A DNA stretch of 64,000 nucleotides, from NCBI RefSeq assembly GCF_902506535.1, contig NZ_LR733825.1, forward strand, positions 747,206-811,205. Reading direction: 5' to 3'. A program made the translations under genes and the position numbers. Source of the stretch: Pseudomonas sp. 8Z (lineage in GTDB: Bacteria; Pseudomonadota; Gammaproteobacteria; Pseudomonadales; Pseudomonadaceae). Shown one piece after another: positions 9,491 to 18,812 of the stretch. Below the pieces are notes generated by a model. It had not been told where the DNA came from. It saw only the letters and a list, made by a program, of their open reading frames with translations, and did no database searches. Numbering within the stretch: position 1 is the stretch's first letter; every line of letters begins with the position of its first letter.

Positions 9491-11455
9491 TCAGAACCTG
9501 AATTGCCCAGCCAGGCCCTGCAACTCACGCCCTAGATCGGCTAGCTGCGTACTGGCCTGCGCCGTTTCGTCCATCGCTAACGCCGACTGATCAGCGATGT
9601 CACGAATGGAGGTCACGCTACGATCGATTTCCTCAGCCACAGCGGTTTGTTGCTCGGCGGCAGCGGCGATCTGCTGATTCATCTCGAATATCTGCGCCAC
9701 CGCTGTGGAAATGGCGTTCAAAGCACTCTCGGTCTGGTTCGCATCGGTCACGGTGTGAGTCACCAGGCTGGCGCTTTGCTGCATGTCTTGCACGGCGCGC
9801 TGAGTGCCCTCGCGCAGCGTGACGATCAGCGCCTCAATCTCGGCGGTCGATTGCTGTGTGCGCCGCGCCAACGCTCGCACCTCATCAGCGACCACGGCAA
9901 AGCCACGGCCCTGCTCGCCGGCTCGCGCTGCTTCAATCGCAGCATTGAGCGCCAGTAGATTGGTCTGCTCGGCAACACTTTTGATCACGTCGAGCACCGC
10001 CTCAATACGTTGTGCATCCTGACTCAAGCTGGCAATGCTCGCTGTCGTCGCCTCCATGGCACTGGCCAGTTGATCGACACGCAGGCGCGTCTGCCCGACC
10101 ACCTCACTGCCATCGCTTACACGCGCCTCGGCATTACGCGTGGCCATGGCCGCCACCTCGGCGTTACGCGCGACCTCATGCACCGTAGCCGCCATCTGGC
10201 TCATGGCCGTGGCGACCTGGTCGGTTTCCGATTTCTGCCCGTTAACACCCTGGCGCGTCTGCTCGGTGATGGCTGAGAGCGCTTCAGCTGAGGCGGATAT
10301 ACGCTGTACCCCGCCTTGCAGACGGCCGACCATATCGCGCAGGTTGCTGGCCATGACTTGCATCGCCGCCAATAACTGGCCCACCTCATCGCTACGCGTC
10401 ACGTCTAGTTGCACACTCAGATCGCCCGCGGCAATACGCTCAGCCTGAGCGATCACCTGTCGCAAGGGACTCACGATCAACTTGCTGATAAGGAGCGCCG
10501 CACATAGGCCCAGCAGCAAGGCCAGTGCCGCGACCAATACGATCAACCCACTGCTGGTGCGCTGCTCACCATGCATCACTTCGCGTTGAATACTTTGCGC
10601 TCGCTCAAGCTGAGCCAGCATGGCCTCGGCGCTTTCCAGCATCTGTCGGTAATCTTGCTTCTGTTGCTGCAGCAGGTCGGAATATTCCTTCAGGCGCTCA
10701 TTGAAGGAATCGACGTTAACCACCACGTCGCCCAAAATCGACGAGTAGCCGGGGTCTTCCAAGGCATCGCGCAAACTGCTCGCAAGCTGCTGTGCCTGGG
10801 CAGCCTCGGCGATCTGCTCCGCGGCGACCTCGCCACTGCGGCGACTGTTCTCCAAGCGCTGTCGTGCCTGTTCCAGTGCCTTCAGCAAGAGCTGATGAAC
10901 CTTGCCCACCTCCACGGCCTGCTGTACCGATAGCTCACCCGGCTGAGTCTGGCTCGACTTGAGCAGATCGATACCGTCTTCGGTCAGCCCCTCCTGCAGC
11001 AAGTCAAGGCTGTTCGAAGCGCTCACCACCAGCCAGCCTGCAGCATCGAGCGATAGCTGCATGCCATCGGTCTGCGCCACGTAGTGCTTGAACACCGCGC
11101 GGTACTGCGTCAGTAACGGATCTAACTGCACCAAGGCCTCAGCACTGGCGGCGTCCAACTCTTGGCGCAAAGCCTGGCTGTTTTCTACGATACGCTCAGC
11201 CTGCTGCTCAAGGCGCTCAGCCTGCTGCTTGTCGCCACTCAGCGCGAAGCCCTGTTCAATAACGCGCATACGCAGCACCTGATCGCTCAGTGCACTCATG
11301 CGCTCCAAGCGTTCAGCACCTGCATTAACTTCGCGTAACGCCAGCAGCCCCGCCAATGCCACCAACGCTGTGAGCGCCAGCACAAGGGCAAAACCCAGCA
11401 TCAGCTTGCTGACAGTGCTCAAACTGGCCACGCGACTGCTCAACGACGCTGCCAT
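9491..11455 (-). CDS. methyl-accepting chemotaxis protein with HBM-type sensor domain
   Basis: 654 residues: TM1 about 16-39, a long all-helical periplasmic domain (40-300), TM2 about 302-324, HAMP (325-378) and a signalling domain with the conserved tip ([19 protein letters not shown]). The size and helical content of the sensor match the helical bimodular (HBM) class typified by McpS, which binds organic acids; ligand assignment here is inference only. The ATG is preferred over an upstream GTG because GGGGAG is 8 nt before the ATG and abuts the GTG. It is monocistronic. Confidence 0.92.
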   Translation of the reverse strand: MAASLSSRVASLSTVSKLMLGFALVLALTALVALAGLLALREVNAGAERLERMSALSDQVLRMRVIEQGFALSGDKQQAERLEQQAERIVENSQALRQELDAASAEALVQLDPLLTQYRAVFKHYVAQTDGMQLSLDAAGWLVVSASNSLDLLQEGLTEDGIDLLKSSQTQPGELSVQQAVEVGKVHQLLLKALEQARQRLENSRRSGEVAAEQIAEAAQAQQLASSLRDALEDPGYSSILGDVVVNVDSFNERLKEYSDLLQQQKQDYRQMLESAEAMLAQLERAQSIQREVMHGEQRTSSGLIVLVAALALLLGLCAALLISKLIVSPLRQVIAQAERIAAGDLSVQLDVTRSDEVGQLLAAMQVMASNLRDMVGRLQGGVQRISASAEALSAITEQTRQGVNGQKSETDQVATAMSQMAATVHEVARNAEVAAMATRNAEARVSDGSEVVGQTRLRVDQLASAMEATTASIASLSQDAQRIEAVLDVIKSVAEQTNLLALNAAIEAARAGEQGRGFAVVADEVRALARRTQQSTAEIEALIVTLREGTQRAVQDMQQSASLVTHTVTDANQTESALNAISTAVAQIFEMNQQIAAAAEQQTAVAEEIDRSVTSIRDIADQSALAMDETAQASTQLADLGRELQGLAGQFRF

Positions 11456-11544
11456 CGCCTCCACTCCCCTGAACGGCCAAAGGCTGACATTAGGAGTCTT
11501 GAGCTACTGGCGACAAGCCATTAGGCAAAAGTTTGACCTTAATA

Positions 11545-11567
11545 GCTAAAACGATGTCGTTTTTAGC
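11545..11567 (-). terminator. hairpin after flavin reductase gene
   Basis: GCTAAAACGA and TCGTTTTTAGC form a near-perfect inverted repeat with a 2-nt centre and one extra T, just downstream of the flavin reductase stop and upstream of the chemoreceptor start. It could be a terminator or an operator; the U-tract is imperfect. Confidence 0.4.
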
Positions 11568-11576
11568 ACACCGCCG

Positions 11577-12182
11577 TCAGGGACGTTGCAATTGGAACCG
11601 CTCGGTGGTGCGGCAATAGGCGCTGCCGCCCAAGCGCCCGACCAAGTCGAGCTTCTCTGGATCAATACGCCCCTGTTCATTGAGCACAGCATCATCGATA
11701 TGCGCCAGTAGAACCTCGGCGAAGATGAGATGGCAGTTGGGGCGCTGCGCCGGATAGGGCTGGATTTGCGCCACGCGGCACTCGAAAGCCACTGGCGCCC
11801 CAACCACCCTCGGCACCTGTACGAGTTCGCATGGCTGACTCGCGATTGCGCACTGGGCAAACTCGCTAACCTCGGGAGGCAATACCGCAGCGCTGGCATT
11901 CATCGCCTCGACCTGGGCATAGCTGACCAATTGCACCACCAGCTCACCGCTGGCCTGAGCATTACGCAAACTGTCCTTGAGGCTACCGTCATCACGGGTA
12001 TTGACGTTGATCAGCAGGGTTGGCGGGTTATCGCTGATGACTTGAAAAAAACTAAACGGAGCGAGATTGGCCACGCCCTCAGGCGAGCGCGTAGAAACCC
12101 AGGCGATAGGACGCGGGGTAACGCTAGAAGCCAGCCAACGGTAGGCCTCCAGCGGGCTCAAAGCAGAGAAATCAAGCTTCAT
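11577..12182 (-). CDS. flavin reductase-like FMN-binding protein
   Basis: 201 residues of the flavin-reductase-like split-barrel family. Signature blocks are YRWLASSVTPRPIAWVST near 14-31, NLAPFSFFQVISDNPPTLL near 41-59 (flavin-binding) and KDSLRNAQASGELVVQLVS. Members bind FMN and either reduce flavin with NAD(P)H or act as small oxidoreductases. The ATG shares one base with the upstream lipoprotein stop (TGATG), so the two are translationally coupled. Electron donor and acceptor are unknown. Confidence 0.88.
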   Translation of the reverse strand: MKLDFSALSPLEAYRWLASSVTPRPIAWVSTRSPEGVANLAPFSFFQVISDNPPTLLINVNTRDDGSLKDSLRNAQASGELVVQLVSYAQVEAMNASAAVLPPEVSEFAQCAIASQPCELVQVPRVVGAPVAFECRVAQIQPYPAQRPNCHLIFAEVLLAHIDDAVLNEQGRIDPEKLDLVGRLGGSAYCRTTERFQLQRP

Positions 12183-12460
12183 CAGCGCCCCGCCCGCGAT
12201 TCACGGATGTAAAACCGTGCACGTTCCGACTTGCTGGTGCAACCCTCGTAGGCCTCGAACTGCTGCTGCGTCTTGGCGGCGGTCAAAAGCGACAGGGCCT
12301 TGGAGTAGCTCACTGTGCCGGCAAAACCTTCGGCTTCGGCGATGCTCAGTTCCTTCCAGGCCGCATCCAGTTGGTTGGCACAGGTATCACGATAAACGGT
12401 TTTACCGGCACAGCCGGTCAGTGCGACCGCCAGCAGCGGCAAACAGATCCAATGTTTCAT
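12182..12460 (-). CDS. small lipoprotein of unknown function
   Basis: 92 residues beginning with a type II signal peptide; lipobox LTGC puts the lipidated Cys at residue 17. The mature part is a short helical domain with three more cysteines, one pair possibly disulfide-bonded. The start is the ATG directly before the signal peptide, with GAGGAG upstream; the longer in-frame ORF lacks a signal sequence. It lies 77 nt after mnmH and overlaps the flavin reductase gene. I do not recognise a named family. Confidence 0.72.
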   Translation of the reverse strand: MKHWICLPLLAVALTGCAGKTVYRDTCANQLDAAWKELSIAEAEGFAGTVSYSKALSLLTAAKTQQQFEAYEGCTSKSERARFYIRESRAGR

Positions 12461-12537
12461 CGACCACACTCCTCGAACGGATATGACTACGGATTTGGCC
12501 CACTTTAAGACGCTACACCCCGGCGAAAGTGCCCGAC

Positions 12538-13638
12538 TCACGAAGCGTTTCGCTGACTCAGGTACGCCACCACCGCCTCCTGCTCACCAGCAAACTCAAT
12601 ACGACTGGCCTTGCTCTCGCGCTGGAACACATACATAGGATCGTAGTACTCAACCAGCAAGGCTTCGATCCAGCCACGATGTGTCTCGACCTGACCGTCA
12701 TGCGCCTGCTCGGCCAGCGCCTGATCCATGATCGCGGCAAGGCGTTGGTAGCGTTCGCCACCCAGCCGACGAGTAATGTTGGCCAGGCTCTCACGCAAGC
12801 GCGCGGCGAATGTCTCGAAACCGGCCTGTTCGCCTTGCAGTGCGACAAACTCGGCGCACAGATCGACCACATAAGCCTGCAAGATGCGGCTTACGCGATT
12901 TTCCACACTGTCTTCAAGCCACACCAAGGGGTACTGCTGCATGCCCTGATACAGTGGCAAAGGTAGCGAACAACGGCCAATCAGGCGCGCTTCGTCTTCC
13001 AGCACGAACTGCTGCTGACCACGGGCGCGGCGCTTGAGCAGATCAATGGCCAGGGCATTCTCAAAATCGATCTGCGCCGGTTGCGCGCTGGCGTGTTTGC
13101 CGAAGCTAGAGCCCCGGTGATTGGCATGGTTCTCCAGATCCAGCGCGTTACCGAGCTGACTGATCACCTCGGTCTTACCGGTACCGGTCATACCGCCCAC
13201 CAGTACGAACTCACACTCCTGCACCGCTTGATCAGTGGTATGCAGCAGGAAGTTGCGCATGGCCTTGTAACCACCGGCAACACGCGGATAGTCGATGCCA
13301 GCCTCGCTTTTGAGCCACTGCTGGACGATTTGCGAGCGCAGGCCACCGCGAAAACAGTACAGATAGCCGTCAGGATTGGCCCTGGCGAAAGCGGCCCAGG
13401 CTTCGATGCGCTCAGCCTTGGTGATGCCGCTGACCAATTGATGACCAAGTTCGATGGCTGCCTGTTGGCCTTGCTGTTTGTAACAGGTGCCAACCTTCTG
13501 CCGTTCGATATCGGTCATCAACGGCAAATTGACCACGCCAGGGAAAGCGCCTTTGACGAACTCCACCGGTGCTCGGGTATCCATCATGGGCCGGTCGTGC
13601 AGAAACAGATCGCTAAAATCGGTGCAGTTCTCGCGCAT
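12538..13638 (-). CDS. mnmH: tRNA 2-selenouridine synthase MnmH (SelU)
   Basis: 366 residues: an N-terminal rhodanese domain with catalytic Cys95 (YCFRGG) and a C-terminal P-loop domain with Walker A GMTGTGKT (149-156). It replaces sulfur of geranylated or 2-thio-uridine at tRNA wobble position 34 with selenium, using selenophosphate from SelD. The ATG shares one base with the selD stop (TAATG), so supplier and user of selenophosphate are translationally coupled. Upstream in-frame ATGs lie inside selD and are rejected. Length matches the E. coli enzyme. Confidence 0.95.
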   Translation of the reverse strand: MRENCTDFSDLFLHDRPMMDTRAPVEFVKGAFPGVVNLPLMTDIERQKVGTCYKQQGQQAAIELGHQLVSGITKAERIEAWAAFARANPDGYLYCFRGGLRSQIVQQWLKSEAGIDYPRVAGGYKAMRNFLLHTTDQAVQECEFVLVGGMTGTGKTEVISQLGNALDLENHANHRGSSFGKHASAQPAQIDFENALAIDLLKRRARGQQQFVLEDEARLIGRCSLPLPLYQGMQQYPLVWLEDSVENRVSRILQAYVVDLCAEFVALQGEQAGFETFAARLRESLANITRRLGGERYQRLAAIMDQALAEQAHDGQVETHRGWIEALLVEYYDPMYVFQRESKASRIEFAGEQEAVVAYLSQRNAS

Positions 13639-14672
13639 TAGCACACCTCGACCGCGTAACGCTGTCGCTCGGCCAGTTCGCCGATGGGGCTTAGTTGCAG
13701 ACCAAGCTCGGCAGCCACGCGGAGAAACTCGGCCTCGCCCTGCGGCTCTACCGCGATCAGCAAACCGCCACTGGTTTGCGGGTCGCACAACAGCAGCTTG
13801 GCCAACTCGGGCAGCGGCGCGATGCGCTCGCCGTAGCTGTCGAAGTTGCGCAACGTACCGCCCGGCACACAGCCTTGCATCAGGTAGTGCTCGACACTGG
13901 CCAGACGTGGCACACGGGCGAACTCGACACGAGCACTCAAACCACTACCGTCGGCCATTTCCACCAGGTGACCGAGCAAGCCAAAGCCCGTCACATCGGT
14001 CATGGCCCGCACCCCGTCGAGCTTGCCGAAACGACTGCCGGGCTTGTTCAGGGTGCACATCCAGTCACGCGCCAACCCTACATCTTCATCACGCAATTTG
14101 GCCTTTTTCTCTGCGGTGGTGAGAATGCCGATCCCCAGTGGTTTGGTTAGGTACAACTTGCAGCCAAGCGTGGCGGTGTCATTGCGCTTCATATAACGCT
14201 TTTCCACCATGCCGGTAACGGCCAGCCCGAAAATCGGTTCCGGCGCATCGATCGAATGCCCGCCAGCCAAGGGGATGCCTGCTTCGTCACACACGGCGCG
14301 GCCACCGCGAATCACCTCGCGCGCCACTTCCGGGGCCAGCACATTGACGGGCCAGCCGAGAATGGCAATGGCCATCAATGGATCGCCCCCCATGGCGTAG
14401 ATGTCGCTGATGGCGTTGGTGGCGGCAATGCGCCCGAAGTCAAAGGGGTCATCGACAATGGGCATGAAAAAATCGGTGGTCGATACCACACCACGCTCCT
14501 CATCGATGGCGTAGACCGCTGCATCGTCACGCGAGGCATTGCCGACCCACAGACGCGGATCAAGATTCTGCGCGCCACTGCCCGCAAGGATCACTTCCAG
14601 CACTTTGGGGGAAATCTTGCAGCCACAGCCGGCGCCATGGCTGTACTGGGTCAAACGAATGGGCTCGCTCAT
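13638..14672 (-). CDS. selD: selenophosphate synthase SelD
   Basis: 344 residues. The N-terminal glycine-rich segment carries the catalytic residues Cys16 and Lys19 (GAGCGCK, corresponding to E. coli Cys17/Lys20). The enzyme makes selenophosphate from selenide and ATP. The catalytic codon is TGT, so this is the cysteine form, not a selenoprotein. Start chosen at the ATG with GGAG 7 nt upstream, giving a length close to E. coli SelD. It is divergent from the patatin gene across 106 bp. No selA/selB is in the window, so use for selenocysteine cannot be judged. Confidence 0.96.
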   Translation of the reverse strand: MSEPIRLTQYSHGAGCGCKISPKVLEVILAGSGAQNLDPRLWVGNASRDDAAVYAIDEERGVVSTTDFFMPIVDDPFDFGRIAATNAISDIYAMGGDPLMAIAILGWPVNVLAPEVAREVIRGGRAVCDEAGIPLAGGHSIDAPEPIFGLAVTGMVEKRYMKRNDTATLGCKLYLTKPLGIGILTTAEKKAKLRDEDVGLARDWMCTLNKPGSRFGKLDGVRAMTDVTGFGLLGHLVEMADGSGLSARVEFARVPRLASVEHYLMQGCVPGGTLRNFDSYGERIAPLPELAKLLLCDPQTSGGLLIAVEPQGEAEFLRVAAELGLQLSPIGELAERQRYAVEVC

Positions 14673-14778
14673 GAGCATGCTCCGCAGGGACGACTGGCGG
14701 CGGATTCTAGCAAAAGCCGCCTTGGCGCATGGCATTACGGCAGGTATGGTCAGTGTAGAACTTGGAGGGAGTCATCGC

Positions 14779-15792
14779 ATGAGCAAGAAAGTAGCACTGG
14801 TGCTGGGCTCCGGCGGCGCCCGAGGCTACGCCCATATCGGCGTGATAGAGGAACTACAGGCGCGCGGCTACGAGATCGGCTGCATCGCCGGTTGCTCGAT
14901 GGGCGCCGTGGTCGGTGGGATTTTCGCAGCAGGCAAGCTCAAGGAATACCGCCAGTGGACGGAAAGCCTGGACTATCTGGATGTGCTGCGCCTGCTCGAT
15001 GTCAGCTTCCGCCTCGGTGCCATCCGTGGCGAACGCGTCTTCGGGCGCATTCACGAGATCGTTGGCGACATCGATATCGAACAATTGTCGATCCCCTTCA
15101 CCGCTGTGGCCACCGACCTTACCAACCAGCAGGAAATCTGGTTCCAGGAAGGCTGCCTGCACCAGGCCATGCGCGCTTCGGCAGCTATTCCCAGCCTGTT
15201 CACCCCGGTAATTCAGGGCAAGCGCATGCTGGTCGATGGCGGTTTGCTCAATCCGCTGCCGATCGTGCCGGTGGTTTCCAGCCACTGCGACCTGATCGTT
15301 GCAGTGAATCTTAACGCCACCAACCAGGCTCACTATCAGCTCCCTGTCATCGAGCGCCCGGCGGCACTCAAAGGGCGCATCGACCAACTGATGAGCAACC
15401 TGGGTTCACGGCTACCAAGTTTTCGCCGCAAGAACGAGGATGACATGTTGCTACTGGCGCACGAACAACAACGCGCCGATGCCATCGCCCCGGCAGCGGC
15501 GCCGAGTCGCGACGACGACGCCGACGACGCGACACCAAAATCGGCCAGCGGCTCGCATGTGGCCGAACTCAGCGGACCGGCCTCCTTGCTGGAACTGGTC
15601 AACCAGAGCTTCGAAGTGATGCAGACATCACTGGCGCAGTACAAGATCGCAGGCTACCCGCCGGACATTTTGATCAACGTACCCAAGCGGGTGTGCCGCT
15701 TCTTCGAGTTTTACAAGGCGCCGGAGCTGATCATGCTAGGCCGTCAGATCGCCCGCGAGACGCTGGACAAGTACGAGCACGAACGCAGCTAG
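14779..15792 (+). CDS. patatin-like phospholipase (RssA/NTE type)
   Basis: 337 residues, cytoplasmic, with the full patatin signature: oxyanion-hole GSGGARG (10-16), nucleophile elbow GCSMG with Ser40, and catalytic Asp153 in DGG. Members hydrolyse acyl esters of phospholipids or lysophospholipids. A C-terminal extension (about 220-337) contains an acidic linker and a helical domain. Start chosen at the ATG after GGAGG (14764-14768); the ORF continues open upstream but only into selD antisense. No signal peptide or porin domain, so it is not a PlpD-type secreted phospholipase. Confidence 0.9.
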   Translation: MSKKVALVLGSGGARGYAHIGVIEELQARGYEIGCIAGCSMGAVVGGIFAAGKLKEYRQWTESLDYLDVLRLLDVSFRLGAIRGERVFGRIHEIVGDIDIEQLSIPFTAVATDLTNQQEIWFQEGCLHQAMRASAAIPSLFTPVIQGKRMLVDGGLLNPLPIVPVVSSHCDLIVAVNLNATNQAHYQLPVIERPAALKGRIDQLMSNLGSRLPSFRRKNEDDMLLLAHEQQRADAIAPAAAPSRDDDADDATPKSASGSHVAELSGPASLLELVNQSFEVMQTSLAQYKIAGYPPDILINVPKRVCRFFEFYKAPELIMLGRQIARETLDKYEHERS

Positions 15793-15805
15793 ACCGTAAC
15801 CGTAA

Positions 15806-15822
15806 GGCGGGTGAAACCCGCC
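15806..15822. terminator. hairpin between convergent genes
   Basis: GGCGGGT and ACCCGCC pair around a GAA loop, in the 44 bp between the convergent patatin and AI-2E-family genes. There is no clear T-tract on either strand, so it may act as a shared mRNA 3' barrier rather than an intrinsic terminator. Confidence 0.45.
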
Positions 15823-15836
15823 AGCCAGCGACTGAG

Positions 15837-16922
15837 TCAGCCACGCGACTCCTCACCAGGCAGCGGCTTGTCGAGCGCTGCGTCGACAGGTGGCGCCTTG
15901 TCTGCCACCCAGTCGGTAAGCAGGTTGTAGGCCACGGCCAGCAAGGTCGGCCCCAGGAACAGCCCCATGAAACCGAATGCCAGAATGCCGCCGAGCACGC
16001 CGAGCAACACCACGACCAGCGGCAGGTTACCGCCGCGACTGATCAGGTAGGGTTTGAGGATGTTGTCCACCCCGCTGATGACGAAGAAGCCCCAGATACC
16101 GAGGAAAATCGCCATACCGATCTCGCCCTGCCATATCAACCAGGCCACCGCAGGCCCCCAGATCAACGGCGGAATCATGATCAGGCTAAAGCCAAAAGTC
16201 AGCACCCCCAGCAGCAACGCTCCAGGCACGCCCGCGATAAAGAAACCGATATACGCCAACAACGCCTGCGCCGCCGCAGTACCGATCACGCCATTGACCA
16301 CACGCTGCACCGTGCCGGCCACCAGATCCAGATAATGGTCGGCACGCCCACCGATCAGGCGCTGCAACAGGCTATGCACGAACACCGCCAGACGCGGCCC
16401 ATCGCGATAGAAGAAAAACACCAGCACCAGGCTCAGCGCCAACTCGACCATACCGCCGCCGATCCGGGCGCTACGCGCCAGCAGCCAGTTACCCACCTGC
16501 CCGAGGTAAGGTCGCAACGTATCGAAAAAAGCCGCGCCCTGCTGATCGATGGTGGTCCATATCTCCACCAGACGCCCACCTATCAACGGCAGGCTGCCCA
16601 GCCAGGCTGGTGGCGACGGCAGACCATCGACTTGGAGATCCTTGACCAGTGCGTTGGCATCCTTGATGTGGTCGGCCAGATTGAAGCCCAGCCAAACCAG
16701 CGGCACGGCCACCAATACCACCCAGCAACCGGTGAGGATACCCGCCGCGAGTGACAGACGCCCCCCGAGCCGCAAACTCAGCCAGCGCATCAGCGGCCAA
16801 CTGGCGAACGCCAATAACGCCGCCCAGAACAGCGCCGACCAGAACGGCGCAAGCACCCACAAGCTGGCGGCAAACAGCGCCAGCAATAGAATCTGTACCA
16901 GCAGCCGATCATTGGTGGCCAT
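15837..16922 (-). CDS. AI-2E family transporter (PerM/YdiK-like)
   Basis: 361 residues with seven or eight predicted membrane helices: a pair near the N-terminus, one near 60-80, and a C-terminal cluster containing the family signature (VPGALLLGVLTFGFSLI, PPLIWGPAVAWLIWQG and GISGVDN-like turns around SGVDNILKPYLIS). The family includes TqsA and putative permeases and antiporters; substrate unknown. The ATG with GAGGAG 10 nt upstream was chosen over in-frame starts 6 and 18 codons earlier, which lack one. Downstream of the DUF4892 gene and its hairpin. Confidence 0.88.
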   Translation of the reverse strand: MATNDRLLVQILLLALFAASLWVLAPFWSALFWAALLAFASWPLMRWLSLRLGGRLSLAAGILTGCWVVLVAVPLVWLGFNLADHIKDANALVKDLQVDGLPSPPAWLGSLPLIGGRLVEIWTTIDQQGAAFFDTLRPYLGQVGNWLLARSARIGGGMVELALSLVLVFFFYRDGPRLAVFVHSLLQRLIGGRADHYLDLVAGTVQRVVNGVIGTAAAQALLAYIGFFIAGVPGALLLGVLTFGFSLIMIPPLIWGPAVAWLIWQGEIGMAIFLGIWGFFVISGVDNILKPYLISRGGNLPLVVVLLGVLGGILAFGFMGLFLGPTLLAVAYNLLTDWVADKAPPVDAALDKPLPGEESRG

Positions 16923-16949
16923 GGCTGCGAAACTCCTCATTAACGACAA

Positions 16950-16968
16950 AGCGCCCGAGATGGGCGCT
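16950..16968 (-). terminator. terminator after DUF4892 gene
   Basis: On the minus strand AGCGCCC-ATCTC-GGGCGCT forms a 7-bp stem followed by TTTGTCGTT, between the DUF4892 stop and the AI-2E-family start. Confidence 0.55.
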
Positions 16969-16999
16969 CTGGACAATGCTTGTAGCGAACTTCCCGACT

Positions 17000-17815
17000 T
17001 CAGCGCAACAGGCGAACCTGCAGTGCGCCATCGCCCGCTTCACCTAGCTCCAGTCGTGCTTCACGCACGCGCTGAGCGACCAGCCCTTCGCGCCAGGTCT
17101 CGGCGTCCTCGCCGCTCAAACTGACGCGCAGCGTGCTGTCGAGATTGAGGCTGCGCCCCAAAAGCTCAAGCCAAGCCGCATCCGGTAGCGCGTCGGTCGG
17201 CAATTGCAGTTGACCGTCCTCACGTAACTGCCGAAGCAGGGTCGCAGGGGTTGGCAGCAAGTTCCCGAGCGGGGCCTTGGCGTCGAGTTGCTCGGCATGC
17301 AGGTAGGCACGGCGATTACCCCGCGTGATGCTGTACAGCGCCACCAGGCTGTCATGCTGTGGCTCGGCCAAACGCAGCAGCGCATAAGCCTGCTGGTTAT
17401 CGGAACCATAAAGTGTGGAGTTACCGAACACCGAGTTGGCCCACAAGCTGCTCGCACCACAGTCACGCCCCTGGCACCAGTACAGCAACTCAGCCCCCGC
17501 TGCATGCAGGCTCTGCCGTGCTTCGGTGAAAACCTGGTCGGCACTGTGAGTGGCTGGCAGTTCATAGGTGACGGCCTGGAAACGCCCCTGCGTCAGCACC
17601 TCGCGCTCATAGCGCAAACGCCCGCTGATACGGCGAACGGCTCCCTGGGGGTAAATGCGCTCGGCATCTTCACTGGCTTGAAAGGCGACGATATTGCTCG
17701 CGGCAACGCGCGGCAGCACATCGAGATCACGACTGCCGGGCAAATCGGCAGCCAAGACAGCAGCGCTGCTCAGTGCAGCGATCACAAACAGGCACCCGCG
17801 CACGCGGCACCTCAT
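17000..17815 (-). CDS. DUF4892 domain-containing exported protein
   Basis: 271 residues with a signal peptide (about 1-22, ending VLAA) and a DUF4892 domain covering most of the mature protein; the C-terminal part (from about 190) resembles an OmpA-less periplasmic fold. A conserved Cys pair (YWCQGRDCGASSLW) near 112-119 could form a disulfide. The function of the family is not known. The ATG overlaps the stop of a 28-codon ORF with its own strong ribosome-binding site, so translation is probably coupled to that leader. Confidence 0.82.
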   Translation of the reverse strand: MRCRVRGCLFVIAALSSAAVLAADLPGSRDLDVLPRVAASNIVAFQASEDAERIYPQGAVRRISGRLRYEREVLTQGRFQAVTYELPATHSADQVFTEARQSLHAAGAELLYWCQGRDCGASSLWANSVFGNSTLYGSDNQQAYALLRLAEPQHDSLVALYSITRGNRRAYLHAEQLDAKAPLGNLLPTPATLLRQLREDGQLQLPTDALPDAAWLELLGRSLNLDSTLRVSLSGEDAETWREGLVAQRVREARLELGEAGDGALQVRLLR

Positions 17816-17898
17816 CGGACCAACATCGGCAAGTCGTGCAGCGCTAGGCTCAAGGCATCATGAGCGTGAGAGTTGGCGCGAATGAACGGGGTAATCAT
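17812..17898 (-). CDS. 28-residue leader ORF coupled to DUF4892 gene
   Basis: An ATG with GGAGG 5 nt upstream (17904-17908) opens a 28-codon frame whose TGA overlaps the DUF4892 start codon (ATGA). The peptide begins MITPFIR and is rich in His, Ala and Leu; no known family is recognised. The strong ribosome-binding site and exact coupling suggest it is translated, either as a small protein or to load ribosomes for DUF4892. The DUF4892 ATG has no good site of its own, which supports coupling. Confidence 0.5.
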   Translation of the reverse strand: MITPFIRANSHAHDALSLALHDLPMLVR

Positions 17899-17948
17899 GC
17901 AATCCTCCATGGCAGACGGCCACACCTTTCCCCAGGGGCGCAGGCAAG

Positions 17949-18812
17949 TCAAGGCGAGCCCAGGAATGGATTGAAACAATCCGCTACACGCTGCGCGCCA
18001 ACCTCGTCATCCAAGTGTAGATGATGCCCCCCTGGCAAACGGTGAATCGTAAACGGCAGGGTTTCCAGCAGTTCTCTCAGCGCTGGCTGAGCCAATAGCA
18101 TGCCCTGCTCGGCCAGCACCAGGCTCACCGGGCATGCCAGTGCCTGTACGAAAGCCAGTGCCTGGGCTTGGCTCAAGCGCAAAGGCGACGGCAAGGTCAG
18201 GCGCGCATCGGTACGCCAGGTGTAACCACCAGGCACCGGCATCAAGCCACGCGCTGCCAGCAGTTGTGCGGCTTCGTAACTGACCGCCCCAACCCCTTTC
18301 ATCCGCGCCTTTACGGCCCGCCCCATCTCGCTATAGACCGGCTTGCGTTTGTTCGCCAGCGCCAGCTTGGCGCGTAGCGCCTCACCCAATTTGCTCGGTG
18401 CCTGCTCAGCCTCGGCGGTGTAGGGTAAGAGACCGTCAATCAGCGCCAGTCGCTCGATACGCTCGGGCATCGCCCCCGCCAATAGCACGGCCGTGATAGC
18501 CCCCATGGAATGCCCCAGCAGGGAGAAACGCTGCCAGCCGAATTGCTCGGCGACGGTCAGTACGTCATGGGCGTAAGCCCACAGTGCGTAGTCCGAGCCA
18601 GGCGCACGGTGGTCGGAGTGCCCATGCCCGGCAAAATCCAGGGCGACTATCCGCACGCCCTGCAAGCGCGGCGCCAGCCGCGCAAAACTCGCGGCGTTAT
18701 CCAGCCAGCCGTGTAAAGCGATGACCGGGCGACCATCCTCGGGACCGTACAAATGCGCCGCCAGCTCGATATGCGGCAAACGCAGGCGCACCTCCTCGAC
18801 CTGGGTTGTCAT
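17949..18812 (-). CDS. alpha/beta hydrolase
   Basis: 287 residues with the alpha/beta-hydrolase fold: HGW oxyanion block (ALHGWLDNAASF near 34-45), nucleophile Ser in GHSMGA (near 103), and the catalytic His in LPGGHHLHLD near the C-terminus. No signal peptide. The ATG overlaps the stop of the preceding hydrolase gene (ATGA) and has AGGAGG 7 nt upstream. Substrate unknown; esterase or thioesterase activity on small acyl compounds is plausible. Confidence 0.88.
   Translation of the reverse strand: MTTQVEEVRLRLPHIELAAHLYGPEDGRPVIALHGWLDNAASFARLAPRLQGVRIVALDFAGHGHSDHRAPGSDYALWAYAHDVLTVAEQFGWQRFSLLGHSMGAITAVLLAGAMPERIERLALIDGLLPYTAEAEQAPSKLGEALRAKLALANKRKPVYSEMGRAVKARMKGVGAVSYEAAQLLAARGLMPVPGGYTWRTDARLTLPSPLRLSQAQALAFVQALACPVSLVLAEQGMLLAQPALRELLETLPFTIHRLPGGHHLHLDDEVGAQRVADCFNPFLGSP

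Noticed and set aside
13638..14672. SelD as a selenoprotein
   Set aside because: The catalytic codon is TGT and the next cysteine TGC; there is no in-frame TGA at that position.
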